A program made the translations under genes and the position numbers. From Streptomyces litmocidini (lineage in GTDB: Bacteria > Actinomycetota > Actinomycetes > Streptomycetales > Streptomycetaceae), in the NCBI RefSeq assembly GCF_014649755.1, contig NZ_BMTQ01000009.1, positions 62,001 through 126,000 of the forward strand: DNA of 64,000 nt, written 5' to 3'. The notes under the pieces were generated by a model. That model had not been told where the DNA came from. It was given only the letters and a program-made list of their open reading frames with translations, and searched no databases. This document shows, one piece after another, positions 39,576 to 48,449 of this stretch (within the stretch, counting starts at the first letter, position 1; each line of letters begins with the position of its first letter).

Positions 39576-42500
39576 CCAAGCCCACCGGCCGGGAGGACCG
39601 ACTCGCCCGGCTCACGCCCGCACAGCGGGCCGCGTTCGAGGCCCGCGCCCGCGGCCGCGCCGCCGCGACCGGCACCGACACGCCCGCCGCCCCCGGAACC
39701 CCGGACGGCGCCCCCGACCGGGGCGCCGTCACCCCGGCCCCGCGCCCCGCGCCGCTCTCCTTCGGGCAGGAGCGCCTGTGGTTCCTGGAGCAGCTCGCCC
39801 CCGGGCTCGGCGTCCACAACGAGTACGTCGGTCTGCGGCTCACCGGCCCGCTCGACCTGGCCGCGCTCGACGGCGCCCTCACCCGGCTCGCCGACCGCCA
39901 CGAGGCGCTCCGCACGGTCGTCGACACCGTCGACGGCACCCCGCTCCAGCGGGTCCTGCCGCCCGGCCGCTCCGTCCTGGAGGTCGTGGACGTGGAGCCC
40001 GGCGCGGAGGCGGCGCGGGCCGAGGAGGAGGCCGCCCGCCCGTTCGACCTGGCGCGCGGTCCCCTGTTCCGGGCCGTGCTGCTCCGCTCGGCGTCCGACC
40101 GCGCCCTGCTGGTCGTCGTCAACCACCACATGGTCGGCGACGCCTGGTCCCGCGCGGTCCTCGTCGACGAACTGTGCGCCGGCTACCGCGCCCACCTCGA
40201 CGGCACCGGCGCCGACACCCCGGCGCCGCCCGTCCAGTACGGAGACTTCGCCGCCTGGCAGCGCCGCGAGCTGACCGACGAGAACCTCGCCGGGCACCTC
40301 ACCTACTGGCGGGAGCGGCTCGCGGGCGCCCCGCCGCTGCTCCACCTCGCCGCCGACCGGCCCCGCCCCGCCGTGCCCACCCACCGGGGCGGCCGGGTCC
40401 GCTTCACCCTGGACGCGGCGCTCACGGAGTCCGTCGAGGCGGCGGCGCGGCAGGCCCGCGCCACCCCGTTCATGGTGACGCTCGCCGCCTGGCAGGCCGT
40501 CCTCATGCGCCACTCCGGCCAGGAGGACATCGTCGTCGGCGTCCCCACTGCCGGACGCGACCGGCCCGAACTGGCCGGCCTCACCGGTATGTTCGTCAAC
40601 AGTCTGGTGCTGCGCGCCGACCTGTCCGGCGACCCGTCGTTCGGCGAGCTGCTCGGCCGGGTGCGGGAGGCCTCCCTCGGCGCGTTCGCCCACGCCCAGG
40701 TGCCCTTCGAGCGGCTCGTCCGCGAGCTGAGCCCCGACCGGGACCTCGGCCACGCGCCGCTCTACCAGGTGCAGTTCGGCTACCGGAACGTCCCCGAGCG
40801 GGCCCTGTCCCTGCCCGGCGTCGACGTCGAACCCGCCGACCTCGACAACGGCCTGTGCCGCATCGACCTGAGCCTCGAACTGGCCCGGCACGGCGACGTC
40901 ACCGAGGGCATCTGCGAGTACAGCCGCGACCTCTTCGACGAGCCGACCGCGCGGACCCTCACCGAGGCGCTCGCGCGCGTCCTGCGCCGCGCCGCCGCCG
41001 ACCCGGATCTGCGCCTGTCCGAACTGCTCGCCCTCACCCCGGCCGAGCAGGCGCTCCTCGACGCGGCCGGCGACGGCGGGCCCCTGCCGGACGACGCCCC
41101 CGACGTACTCGCCGCGTTCGCCCGGGCCGTACGGGCCCGGCCCGACGCCGAGGCCGTGACCTGCGGGGGCGAGACCCTCACCTTCCGCGCCCTGCGCGCC
41201 CGCACCGAGGGCGTCGCCGCCCGGCTGCGGGACGCGGGCGTCCGCCCCGGCGACCGGGTCGGCGTGGCCCTGCGCCGCTGCGCCGACCTGCCGGCCGCGC
41301 TGCTCGGCGTCCTCACGGCGGGCGCCGCGTACGTGCCGCTCGACCCGGACTACCCGGCGGAGCGGCTGCGGTACGTGTGCGAGGACGCGGCGCCCGCCGC
41401 CGTCCTGGTCCACGCCGCGACCCGTGGCACCTTCGCGGACGGCGTCGTCCCGGCCGGTGTACCCCTGCTGGACACCGACACCGACACCGACACCGGCACC
41501 GGCACCGGCACCGGCACCGGCACCGGCACCGGCACCGGCACCGACACCGGCACCGACACGGCCGCCCGCTCCGCCACGGCCGCCGGGGCGGGGGAGGGGG
41601 ACGGCGGCAGCCCGGAGCCGGAGTCCGCCGCGTACGTCATCCACACCTCCGGGTCCACGGGCCGCCCCAAGGGCGTGGTGGTCCGCCACCGCAACCTGAC
41701 GGCGTTCCTCGCTGCGATGGACCGTGTGGTGGAGACCGGCGGGGAGCCGGTCACCTGGCTCGCCGTCACCAGCGTGTCGTTCGACATCTCCGTGCTCGAA
41801 CTGCTGTGGACGCTCAGCCGGGGCCACCGCGTGGTCCTCGCCCCCGACAAGGACCACGCCCCCGCCCCGGCTCCCGCGGCCGAGGAGCGGGTGCGCGAAC
41901 GGGCTCCGGAATTCAGCCTGTTCTACTTCGCCAGCGACACCGGCGGCACCCCGCCCGGCCCCGGCCAGTACCGGCTCCTCATGGACGGCGCGCGGTTCGC
42001 CGACGAGCACGGCTTCAGCGCCGTGTGGATGCCGGAGCGCCACTTCCACGCGTTCGGCGGGCCGTTCCCCGCCCCGTCCGTGCTCGCCGCCGCCGTCGCC
42101 ACCGCCACCCGGCGCGTCGGCATCCGCGCGGGCAGCGTCGTCATGCCGCTGCACCACCCGGTCCGCGTCGCGGAGGAGTGGTCCGTCGTCGACAACCTGT
42201 CCGGCGGCCGCGTCGGCGTCTCCTTCGCGTCCGGCTGGCACGTGGACGACTTCGTCCTCGCCAAGGACGCCTACGACGACCGGCAGGCCCGCACCCTCAC
42301 CGGCATCGACCAGGTGCGGCGGCTGTGGCGCGGCGAGCGCGTCCCGTTCGAGGGACCCGGTGGCCGCACCGTCGAGACCGCCGTCCTGCCCCGCCCCGTC
42401 CAGCCCGAACTGCCGTTCTGGCTCACCTCGTCCGGCAACCCGGAGACCTGTCGCGCCGCCGGCGAGGCCGGCGCCCGGCTGCTCACCCACCTGCTGGGGC

Positions 42501-45500
42501 AGAGCGTCGAGGAGCTCGCGGAGAAGATCGCCGTCTACCGCGAGGCGTGGCACCGCGCCGGACACGCGGGGGCGCCGCACGTCACGCTGATGCTGCACAC
42601 CTTCGTGGGCGCCGACGCCGACGACGTGCGCTCCCACGCCTGGGAGCCGTTCCGCTCGTACCTGCGCTCCTCCGTCGGGCTCATCCAGAACATGGCCCGC
42701 GCGCTGGGCGTCGACGTCACCGCCGACGACTTCACCGAGGACGACCAGGAGGCCCTCCTCGACCACGCCTGCGCCCGCTACCTCGCGGACAGCTCGCTGA
42801 TCGGCACCGTCGAGGACCGGCTGCCGCTCGTCCGCCGGCTCACCGAGGCCGGGGTGGACGAGATCGCCTGCCTGATCGACTTCGGCGTGGACGAGGAGGC
42901 CGCGCTCGGCGCGCTGCCCGCGCTGGCCGCCCTCGGCGACCGCGCGGCCACCGCCGCCGCGCCGGCCACGGCCGCGCGGGACGGGAGCGGCGACGCCGTC
43001 TCGCCGACCGCCCTGATCCGCGCCCACGGCGTGACCCACCTCCAGTGCACGCCGTCCCACGCCCGCGCCCTCCTCGACGAGGAGGACGCGGCGGCGCTCG
43101 GCACCCTGCGCGAACTGCTCCTCGGCGGCGAACCCCTCGACGCCGGCCTCGTCGGCGCGCTCGCCCGGCACGTGCGCGGCACGATCCGCAACATGTACGG
43201 ACCGACCGAGACCACCGTCTGGTCGACGACCGACACGGTCGACCCCGCCGCCGGCGCCGTCACCATCGGACGGCCCATCGCCGGCACCACCGTCCGCGTC
43301 CTCGACCCGCACGGCCGCCGCGTCCCGGCCGGCGTCCCCGGTGAGCTGTACATCGGCGGGGCCGGGGTGACCGCCGGCTACCTCGGCCGCCCGGAACTGA
43401 CCGGCGAACGCTTCGTCCCCGCCGACCCCGCCACGACCGGAACGGGCGAGGACACCGCGGGGCGAGGGCGCCTGTACCGCACCGGCGACCTCGTCCGCGT
43501 ACGCCCCGACGGCCGCCTCCAGTACCTGTCCCGCAACGACAACCAGCTCAAGATCCGGGGCTTCCGCGTCGAGGCCGGTGAGGTCGAGGCCGCGCTGACC
43601 GCCCTGCCGTCCGTGCGACAGTGCGTGGTCACCGCGTACGAGCCGGGCACCTCCCGCGCCGCCCTCGCCGCCTACCTGGTCCCGGCCGCGCCGGACGCCC
43701 CGCCCGCCCCGGCGGAGCTGCGCGCCGAACTGGCCCGCCGCCTGCCGTCGTTCCTGGTCCCCTCGCACTACGTGGTCCTCGACGCCCTGCCGCTCACCGG
43801 CAACGGCAAGGTGGACCGGGGCGCACTGCCCGCGCCGGTGCCCGAGCGGACCGGGGCCGGGGAGTTCACCGCGCCCCGCACCCCGACCGAGGAGACCGTC
43901 GCCCGGGTGTGGGCCGACGCCCTGCGCACCGAACGGGTCGGCGTCCACGACGACTTCTTCGCGCTCGGCGGACACTCGCTGCTCGCCACCCAGGTCGTCG
44001 CCGGGATACGCCGCGCGCTCGGCGTGCGGCTGTCGCTGCGCACCCTGTTCGAGGCGCCCACCGTCGCCGCCCTGGCCGCCGCCGTGGACGCCCTCGACGG
44101 CGCCGCCCAGGACGTCCCGGAGCAGGAGGCGGCCCCGGCCGAGCTCCGCCCCGACCCGGCCCGCCGGCACGACCCGTTCCCCCTCACCGACGTGCAGCGG
44201 GCCTACTGGATCGGCCGCAGCGGCACCGTCGGCGGCGACGTCTCCTGCCACCTCTACGTCGAACTCGACGTGGACGACGTGGACCTGCCCCGCCTCGAAC
44301 GCGCCTGGCAGGCCCTGGTGCGACGCCACGACGCCCTGCGCATCGTCGTCGACGAGAACGGCGAGCAGCGCGTCCTCGCCGACGTGCCGGACTACCGCAT
44401 CGCCGCCGAGGACCTGCGCGGCCTCGACGCGGCGGAACGCGAGAGCCGGCTGGAGGGCATCCGCCAGGACATGTCCCACCAGGTACTGCCCTCCGAGGTG
44501 TGGCCGCTGTTCGACCTGCGCGCCAGCCGCACCACCGGCACCGGCGCCCGCCTCCACTTCGGCATCGACACCCTCATCGCGGACGGCGGCAGCACCCAGA
44601 TCCTGCTGCGCGAACTCCTCGCCGTGTACCGGGGCGAACTCGACCCGCGCCCGCTGGAGCTGTCGTTCCGCGACTACGTCCTGGCCGAGCAGGCCCGCCG
44701 CGAAGGACCGCGGCGGGAACGCGACCTCGTCTACTGGCGGGACCGGCTCGACACGCTGCCGCCCGCGCCGCCGCTGCCGCTGGTGCGCCGCCCCGACGAG
44801 CTGGCCGAGACCCGGTTCGGGCGCCGTGAGGCGTACCTCCCGGCCGACGTGTGGGCCCGGCTGAAGGAACGGGCCGCCGCCGCGCGGATCACCCCGTCCG
44901 CGCTCGCCCTGTCCGCGTACGCCACCGTCCTCGGCGCGTGGTCCGGCGCGGGCCGCTTCAGCCTGAACCTCACCCTCTTCAACCGGGTGGGCGACCACCC
45001 CGACCTGCCCGCGCTCGTCGGCGACTTCACCGCGCTGACGATGCTGGAGGTCGACGGCGCCACCGACGGGGCGTTCGAGGCGCGGGCGCGCCGCATCCAG
45101 GACCGCCTCTGGGAGGACCTGGACCACCAGCTCGTCAGCGGCGTGTGGGTGGCGGGCGAGCTGGCCCGCCGCCGGGGCGTCGCCGAGGCCGTCATGCCGG
45201 TCGTCTTCACCAGCGAGCTCGGTGCCGACACCGGCGGCGGCGCACTCGCCGCCGGGCCGGGCGCGCGGGTCGCGTACACCATCACGCAGACCCCACAGGT
45301 GTGGCTCGACCACCAGATCGCCGAGCACGAGGGCCGCCTCCGCCTCACGTGGGACGCCGTGGAGGCGCTGTTCGCGCCCGGCACGCTGGACGACATGTTC
45401 GGCGCGTACACGACGCTGCTCACCGCGCTCGCCGACGAACCGGCCGCCTGGGACGACCCGCACCGCGAGCTCCTCCCGGCCGGCCAGATCGCCCGGTACA

Positions 45501-48355
45501 CGGCGCTCAACGCCACCGACGGGCCGCTGCCGGACGGGCTGCTGCACGAGCCGTTCCTGGCGCGCGCCGCACGCGAACCGGACCGCACCGCCGTCGTCTC
45601 GGCCACCGGCACCGTCACCTACGGCGAACTGGACCGGGCCTCCCTGGCCGTCGCCCGCGCCCTGGGCGACGCCGGGGTGCGGGACGGCGACCTCGTCGGC
45701 GTCCTCGCCCACCGGGGCTGGGAGCAGGTCGCCTCCGCGATCGGCGTCCTGCGGGCGGGCGGTGCCTACCTGCCGCTCGACAGCGGGCTGCCCGCCGACC
45801 GCGTGGCCCGCTCCCTCGCCCACGCCGGGGCCGTCGCGCTGCTGCTCCCGGACACCCTCCCGGACGGCCATCCGGCCGGGGAGGCGGCGCCCGAGGGCGT
45901 GACGGTCCTGCGGTTCGGCGACGCCGTCGACCGCGGCACCGACCTGGGCCCCGGCCGGGACCCGCGGCCCGCGACCGCTCCCGGCGACCTGGCGTACGTC
46001 ATCTACACCTCCGGCTCCACCGGCGAGCCGAAGGGCGTGATGACCGACCACCGGGGCGCCCTCAACACCGTCACCGACATCAACGAACGGTTCGGCGTCC
46101 ACGCCGAGGACCGCGTGTTCGGCCTGTCGTCGCTCGGCTTCGACCTGTCCGTGTACGACGTCTTCGGCACCCTCGCGGCCGGCGCGGCGCTCGTGCTGCC
46201 CGGCCCCGGCGAGGAGCGCGACCCGGTCCGCTGGGCGCGGCTCGTCGCCGAGCACGCGGTCACCGTCTGGAACTCCGTACCGGCCCTCATGGAGATGCTG
46301 CTCGTCCACGCCTCCGGCAACCCGGCGGTGGACGTCGAGACCCTGCGCCTGGTCATGCTGAGCGGCGACTGGATCCCGGTCGGCATGCCCGGCCACATCC
46401 GACGGACCGCCCCGAAGGCCGAGGTGATCAGCCTGGGCGGCGCCACCGAGGCGTCGATCTGGTCGGTGCTCCATCCGGTCGGCACCGTCGACCCGGACCG
46501 GCCGAGCATCCCGTACGGGCGGCCCATGCGGAACCAGCGGATGTACGTCCTCGACGACGCGTTCCGGCTGCGGCCCGCCGGCGTGCCGGGCGCCCTGTTC
46601 ATCGGCGGCGTCGGCCTGGCCACCGGCTACCGCAACGCGCCCGCGCTGACCGCCCGCGCCTTCCCCGAGCACCCGGTGACGGGCGAGCGCCTCTACCGCA
46701 CCGGTGACCTGGCCCGCCTCCACCCGGACGGCGAACTGGAGTTCCTCGGCCGGGAGGACTCGCAGGTCAAGGTGCGCGGCATGCGGATCGAGCTGGGCGA
46801 GATCGAGGCCGCGCTCGTCCGGACGGACGGCGTCCGCGAGGCCGCCGCCCTCGTCGAGGGCTCCGGCATGGCGGCGCAGCTCGCCGCGTACGTGGTGCGC
46901 GAGGCCGCACCGGCGGCAGAGGTCCGTGCCGGGGAGGCGGACGCGGAAGCGGCGGACACCGCGGGCGGTGCGGCGCTGGACGCCGAGCGGGTGCGCCGAC
47001 TGGAGACCCGGCTGAGCCAGCCGGGGCGGCGCCGTGACCTCGCGGGCCGCGAGATCGTCCCGTTCGCCCTGCCCGCCGACACCCGCGAACTGCGGGCCGC
47101 GTCCGCCGCGCGCGGCGCCGCGACCCGCTTCGGCCGCGGACCGGTCCCGGCCTCCGGCCTGTACGGGCTGCTCACCGTGCTCGCCCGGCAGGACGACGAC
47201 GGCGTGCCGCGCTACGCGTACGGTTCGGCCGGCGGCCTCTACCCGGTGCAGACGTACGTCGCGGTGGCACCGGGCGGTGTCGACGGGATCGGCGCCGGAA
47301 CGTACTACCTGGACCCGGCGGGCCCGGCCCTGGTGGCGCTCGACGGACCGGAGAGCGCCGGACGGGCCCTCGACCCGGCGCTGTTCGGGGAGTTCAACCG
47401 GCCGCTGGCCGGGGCTGCCGGCTTCGCCGTGTACCTGGTGGCCAGGAACGCTGCCGTGGCGCCCGTCTACGGCGAACTCGCCCGTCCCTTCACGCTGCTG
47501 GAGGCCGGCGCGATGGCGCAGCTGCTGCGGCAGCGCGCCGCCGACTGCCGGATCGGGCTGTGCCCGGTCGGCGACGTGTACGCCGAACCGCTGCACCACG
47601 TCCTGCGTCTGGAAGACGACCAGACCGTGCTGCACACGCTGCTGGGCGGCCTGCCCGACGGGGCCGCCGCCGGTTCCGGCGACCCGGAGGCGTGGGCGGC
47701 GGAGCTCCGCGCCGAACTGGCGCGCAGGCTCCCCGCGTACATGGTGCCCCGGCACGTGCGGGCCGTGGACGCGCTGCCGCTGTCGGCCAACGGCAAGGTC
47801 GACCGCAAGGCGCTGGCCCGGCTGGGCGAGGCGCGGGAACCGTCCGCCGCGTCGTCGGCCGCGCCGGTCGCCGCCGCGCCGGTCGCCACCGCCCCGGCCG
47901 CCCCGGCGGTGCCGGTCGCGGCCGACGACCGGGGCCCGCTGCCCGGATCCACCGTCGAACGGGTCTCCGCGCTGTGGCGGGAGGTGCTGGACGGCCAGGA
48001 GGTCGCCGTCGACACGAACTTCTTCGACGCGGGGGCGACCTCCATCCACCTGGTGCGCGTCCAGCGCCGGATCACCGAGGAGTTCGGCACGGAACTGTCG
48101 GTCGTCGACATGTTCGACCGCCCGACGGTACGGCTCCTGGCCGAACTGCTCGACCGGCCCCCGGTGCCCGCACCGGCCCCCGCCGCGCCGGTGCCCGCCG
48201 TCCGGTCCGGTGCCGCCGACGCGGCCCCGTCCGCCGAGCCGGACGTCCCGGCCGGCGAGGACGGCGCCGAACCCCCCGCCGGACGGCGTCGGCACCACGA
48301 ACGGCGGCGGGCCGCCCGCCGCGCCCAGGGCCCCGGCAGCCCGGCCGCCGACTGA
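39572..48355 (+). CDS. NRPS, C-A(Gly, internal monooxygenase)-T-Cy-A(Cys, internal oxidase)-T
   Basis: This 2927-residue protein carries two modified modules. Module 1: C (LSFGQERLWFL; HHMVGDAWS) and an A domain with pocket D-I-L-Q-L-G-M-V-W (glycine). Between A4 (near 737) and A5 (near 1207) is a luciferase-like flavin monooxygenase of about 345 residues (781-1125; FYFASDTGG, SAVWMPERHFHAFGG, SGGRVGVSFASGWH). A carrier (GGHS near 1470) follows. The split matches the Gly-oxidising domains of MtaG/MelG. Module 2: heterocyclisation domain (PLTDVQRAYWIG; DTLIADGGS at 1666-1674), A domain with pocket D-L-Y-N-M-S-L-I-W (cysteine), an FMN nitroreductase-like thiazoline oxidase (about 2489-2695) inserted before A10, and a carrier (GATS near 2820). 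It should build an oxidised-Gly-thiazole unit. It ends in an Arg-rich tail (GRRRHHERRRAARRA). Confidence 0.95.
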   Translation: MTKPTGREDRLARLTPAQRAAFEARARGRAAATGTDTPAAPGTPDGAPDRGAVTPAPRPAPLSFGQERLWFLEQLAPGLGVHNEYVGLRLTGPLDLAALDGALTRLADRHEALRTVVDTVDGTPLQRVLPPGRSVLEVVDVEPGAEAARAEEEAARPFDLARGPLFRAVLLRSASDRALLVVVNHHMVGDAWSRAVLVDELCAGYRAHLDGTGADTPAPPVQYGDFAAWQRRELTDENLAGHLTYWRERLAGAPPLLHLAADRPRPAVPTHRGGRVRFTLDAALTESVEAAARQARATPFMVTLAAWQAVLMRHSGQEDIVVGVPTAGRDRPELAGLTGMFVNSLVLRADLSGDPSFGELLGRVREASLGAFAHAQVPFERLVRELSPDRDLGHAPLYQVQFGYRNVPERALSLPGVDVEPADLDNGLCRIDLSLELARHGDVTEGICEYSRDLFDEPTARTLTEALARVLRRAAADPDLRLSELLALTPAEQALLDAAGDGGPLPDDAPDVLAAFARAVRARPDAEAVTCGGETLTFRALRARTEGVAARLRDAGVRPGDRVGVALRRCADLPAALLGVLTAGAAYVPLDPDYPAERLRYVCEDAAPAAVLVHAATRGTFADGVVPAGVPLLDTDTDTDTGTGTGTGTGTGTGTGTDTGTDTAARSATAAGAGEGDGGSPEPESAAYVIHTSGSTGRPKGVVVRHRNLTAFLAAMDRVVETGGEPVTWLAVTSVSFDISVLELLWTLSRGHRVVLAPDKDHAPAPAPAAEERVRERAPEFSLFYFASDTGGTPPGPGQYRLLMDGARFADEHGFSAVWMPERHFHAFGGPFPAPSVLAAAVATATRRVGIRAGSVVMPLHHPVRVAEEWSVVDNLSGGRVGVSFASGWHVDDFVLAKDAYDDRQARTLTGIDQVRRLWRGERVPFEGPGGRTVETAVLPRPVQPELPFWLTSSGNPETCRAAGEAGARLLTHLLGQSVEELAEKIAVYREAWHRAGHAGAPHVTLMLHTFVGADADDVRSHAWEPFRSYLRSSVGLIQNMARALGVDVTADDFTEDDQEALLDHACARYLADSSLIGTVEDRLPLVRRLTEAGVDEIACLIDFGVDEEAALGALPALAALGDRAATAAAPATAARDGSGDAVSPTALIRAHGVTHLQCTPSHARALLDEEDAAALGTLRELLLGGEPLDAGLVGALARHVRGTIRNMYGPTETTVWSTTDTVDPAAGAVTIGRPIAGTTVRVLDPHGRRVPAGVPGELYIGGAGVTAGYLGRPELTGERFVPADPATTGTGEDTAGRGRLYRTGDLVRVRPDGRLQYLSRNDNQLKIRGFRVEAGEVEAALTALPSVRQCVVTAYEPGTSRAALAAYLVPAAPDAPPAPAELRAELARRLPSFLVPSHYVVLDALPLTGNGKVDRGALPAPVPERTGAGEFTAPRTPTEETVARVWADALRTERVGVHDDFFALGGHSLLATQVVAGIRRALGVRLSLRTLFEAPTVAALAAAVDALDGAAQDVPEQEAAPAELRPDPARRHDPFPLTDVQRAYWIGRSGTVGGDVSCHLYVELDVDDVDLPRLERAWQALVRRHDALRIVVDENGEQRVLADVPDYRIAAEDLRGLDAAERESRLEGIRQDMSHQVLPSEVWPLFDLRASRTTGTGARLHFGIDTLIADGGSTQILLRELLAVYRGELDPRPLELSFRDYVLAEQARREGPRRERDLVYWRDRLDTLPPAPPLPLVRRPDELAETRFGRREAYLPADVWARLKERAAAARITPSALALSAYATVLGAWSGAGRFSLNLTLFNRVGDHPDLPALVGDFTALTMLEVDGATDGAFEARARRIQDRLWEDLDHQLVSGVWVAGELARRRGVAEAVMPVVFTSELGADTGGGALAAGPGARVAYTITQTPQVWLDHQIAEHEGRLRLTWDAVEALFAPGTLDDMFGAYTTLLTALADEPAAWDDPHRELLPAGQIARYTALNATDGPLPDGLLHEPFLARAAREPDRTAVVSATGTVTYGELDRASLAVARALGDAGVRDGDLVGVLAHRGWEQVASAIGVLRAGGAYLPLDSGLPADRVARSLAHAGAVALLLPDTLPDGHPAGEAAPEGVTVLRFGDAVDRGTDLGPGRDPRPATAPGDLAYVIYTSGSTGEPKGVMTDHRGALNTVTDINERFGVHAEDRVFGLSSLGFDLSVYDVFGTLAAGAALVLPGPGEERDPVRWARLVAEHAVTVWNSVPALMEMLLVHASGNPAVDVETLRLVMLSGDWIPVGMPGHIRRTAPKAEVISLGGATEASIWSVLHPVGTVDPDRPSIPYGRPMRNQRMYVLDDAFRLRPAGVPGALFIGGVGLATGYRNAPALTARAFPEHPVTGERLYRTGDLARLHPDGELEFLGREDSQVKVRGMRIELGEIEAALVRTDGVREAAALVEGSGMAAQLAAYVVREAAPAAEVRAGEADAEAADTAGGAALDAERVRRLETRLSQPGRRRDLAGREIVPFALPADTRELRAASAARGAATRFGRGPVPASGLYGLLTVLARQDDDGVPRYAYGSAGGLYPVQTYVAVAPGGVDGIGAGTYYLDPAGPALVALDGPESAGRALDPALFGEFNRPLAGAAGFAVYLVARNAAVAPVYGELARPFTLLEAGAMAQLLRQRAADCRIGLCPVGDVYAEPLHHVLRLEDDQTVLHTLLGGLPDGAAAGSGDPEAWAAELRAELARRLPAYMVPRHVRAVDALPLSANGKVDRKALARLGEAREPSAASSAAPVAAAPVATAPAAPAVPVAADDRGPLPGSTVERVSALWREVLDGQEVAVDTNFFDAGATSIHLVRVQRRITEEFGTELSVVDMFDRPTVRLLAELLDRPPVPAPAPAAPVPAVRSGAADAAPSAEPDVPAGEDGAEPPAGRRRHHERRRAARRAQGPGSPAAD
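41471..41560 (+). repeat. In-frame hexanucleotide repeat in the NRPS gene
   Basis: Fifteen consecutive 6-base units (GACACC or GGCACC, the last GACACG) encode alternating Asp-Thr and Gly-Thr pairs. The run lies between core motifs A2 and A3 of the glycine A domain, in a surface-loop position. The unit size preserves frame, so copy number could vary without destroying the enzyme. Confidence 0.9.
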
Positions 48356-48449
48356 GGCGGCCCGCGCGGACGGGGCTCCCCGCCCGGAGCCCCGTCCGCG
48401 CCGCGCCCCCCGCGCTCGCGTCTCGTACCGCCCTAAGGAGAAGGACCTC

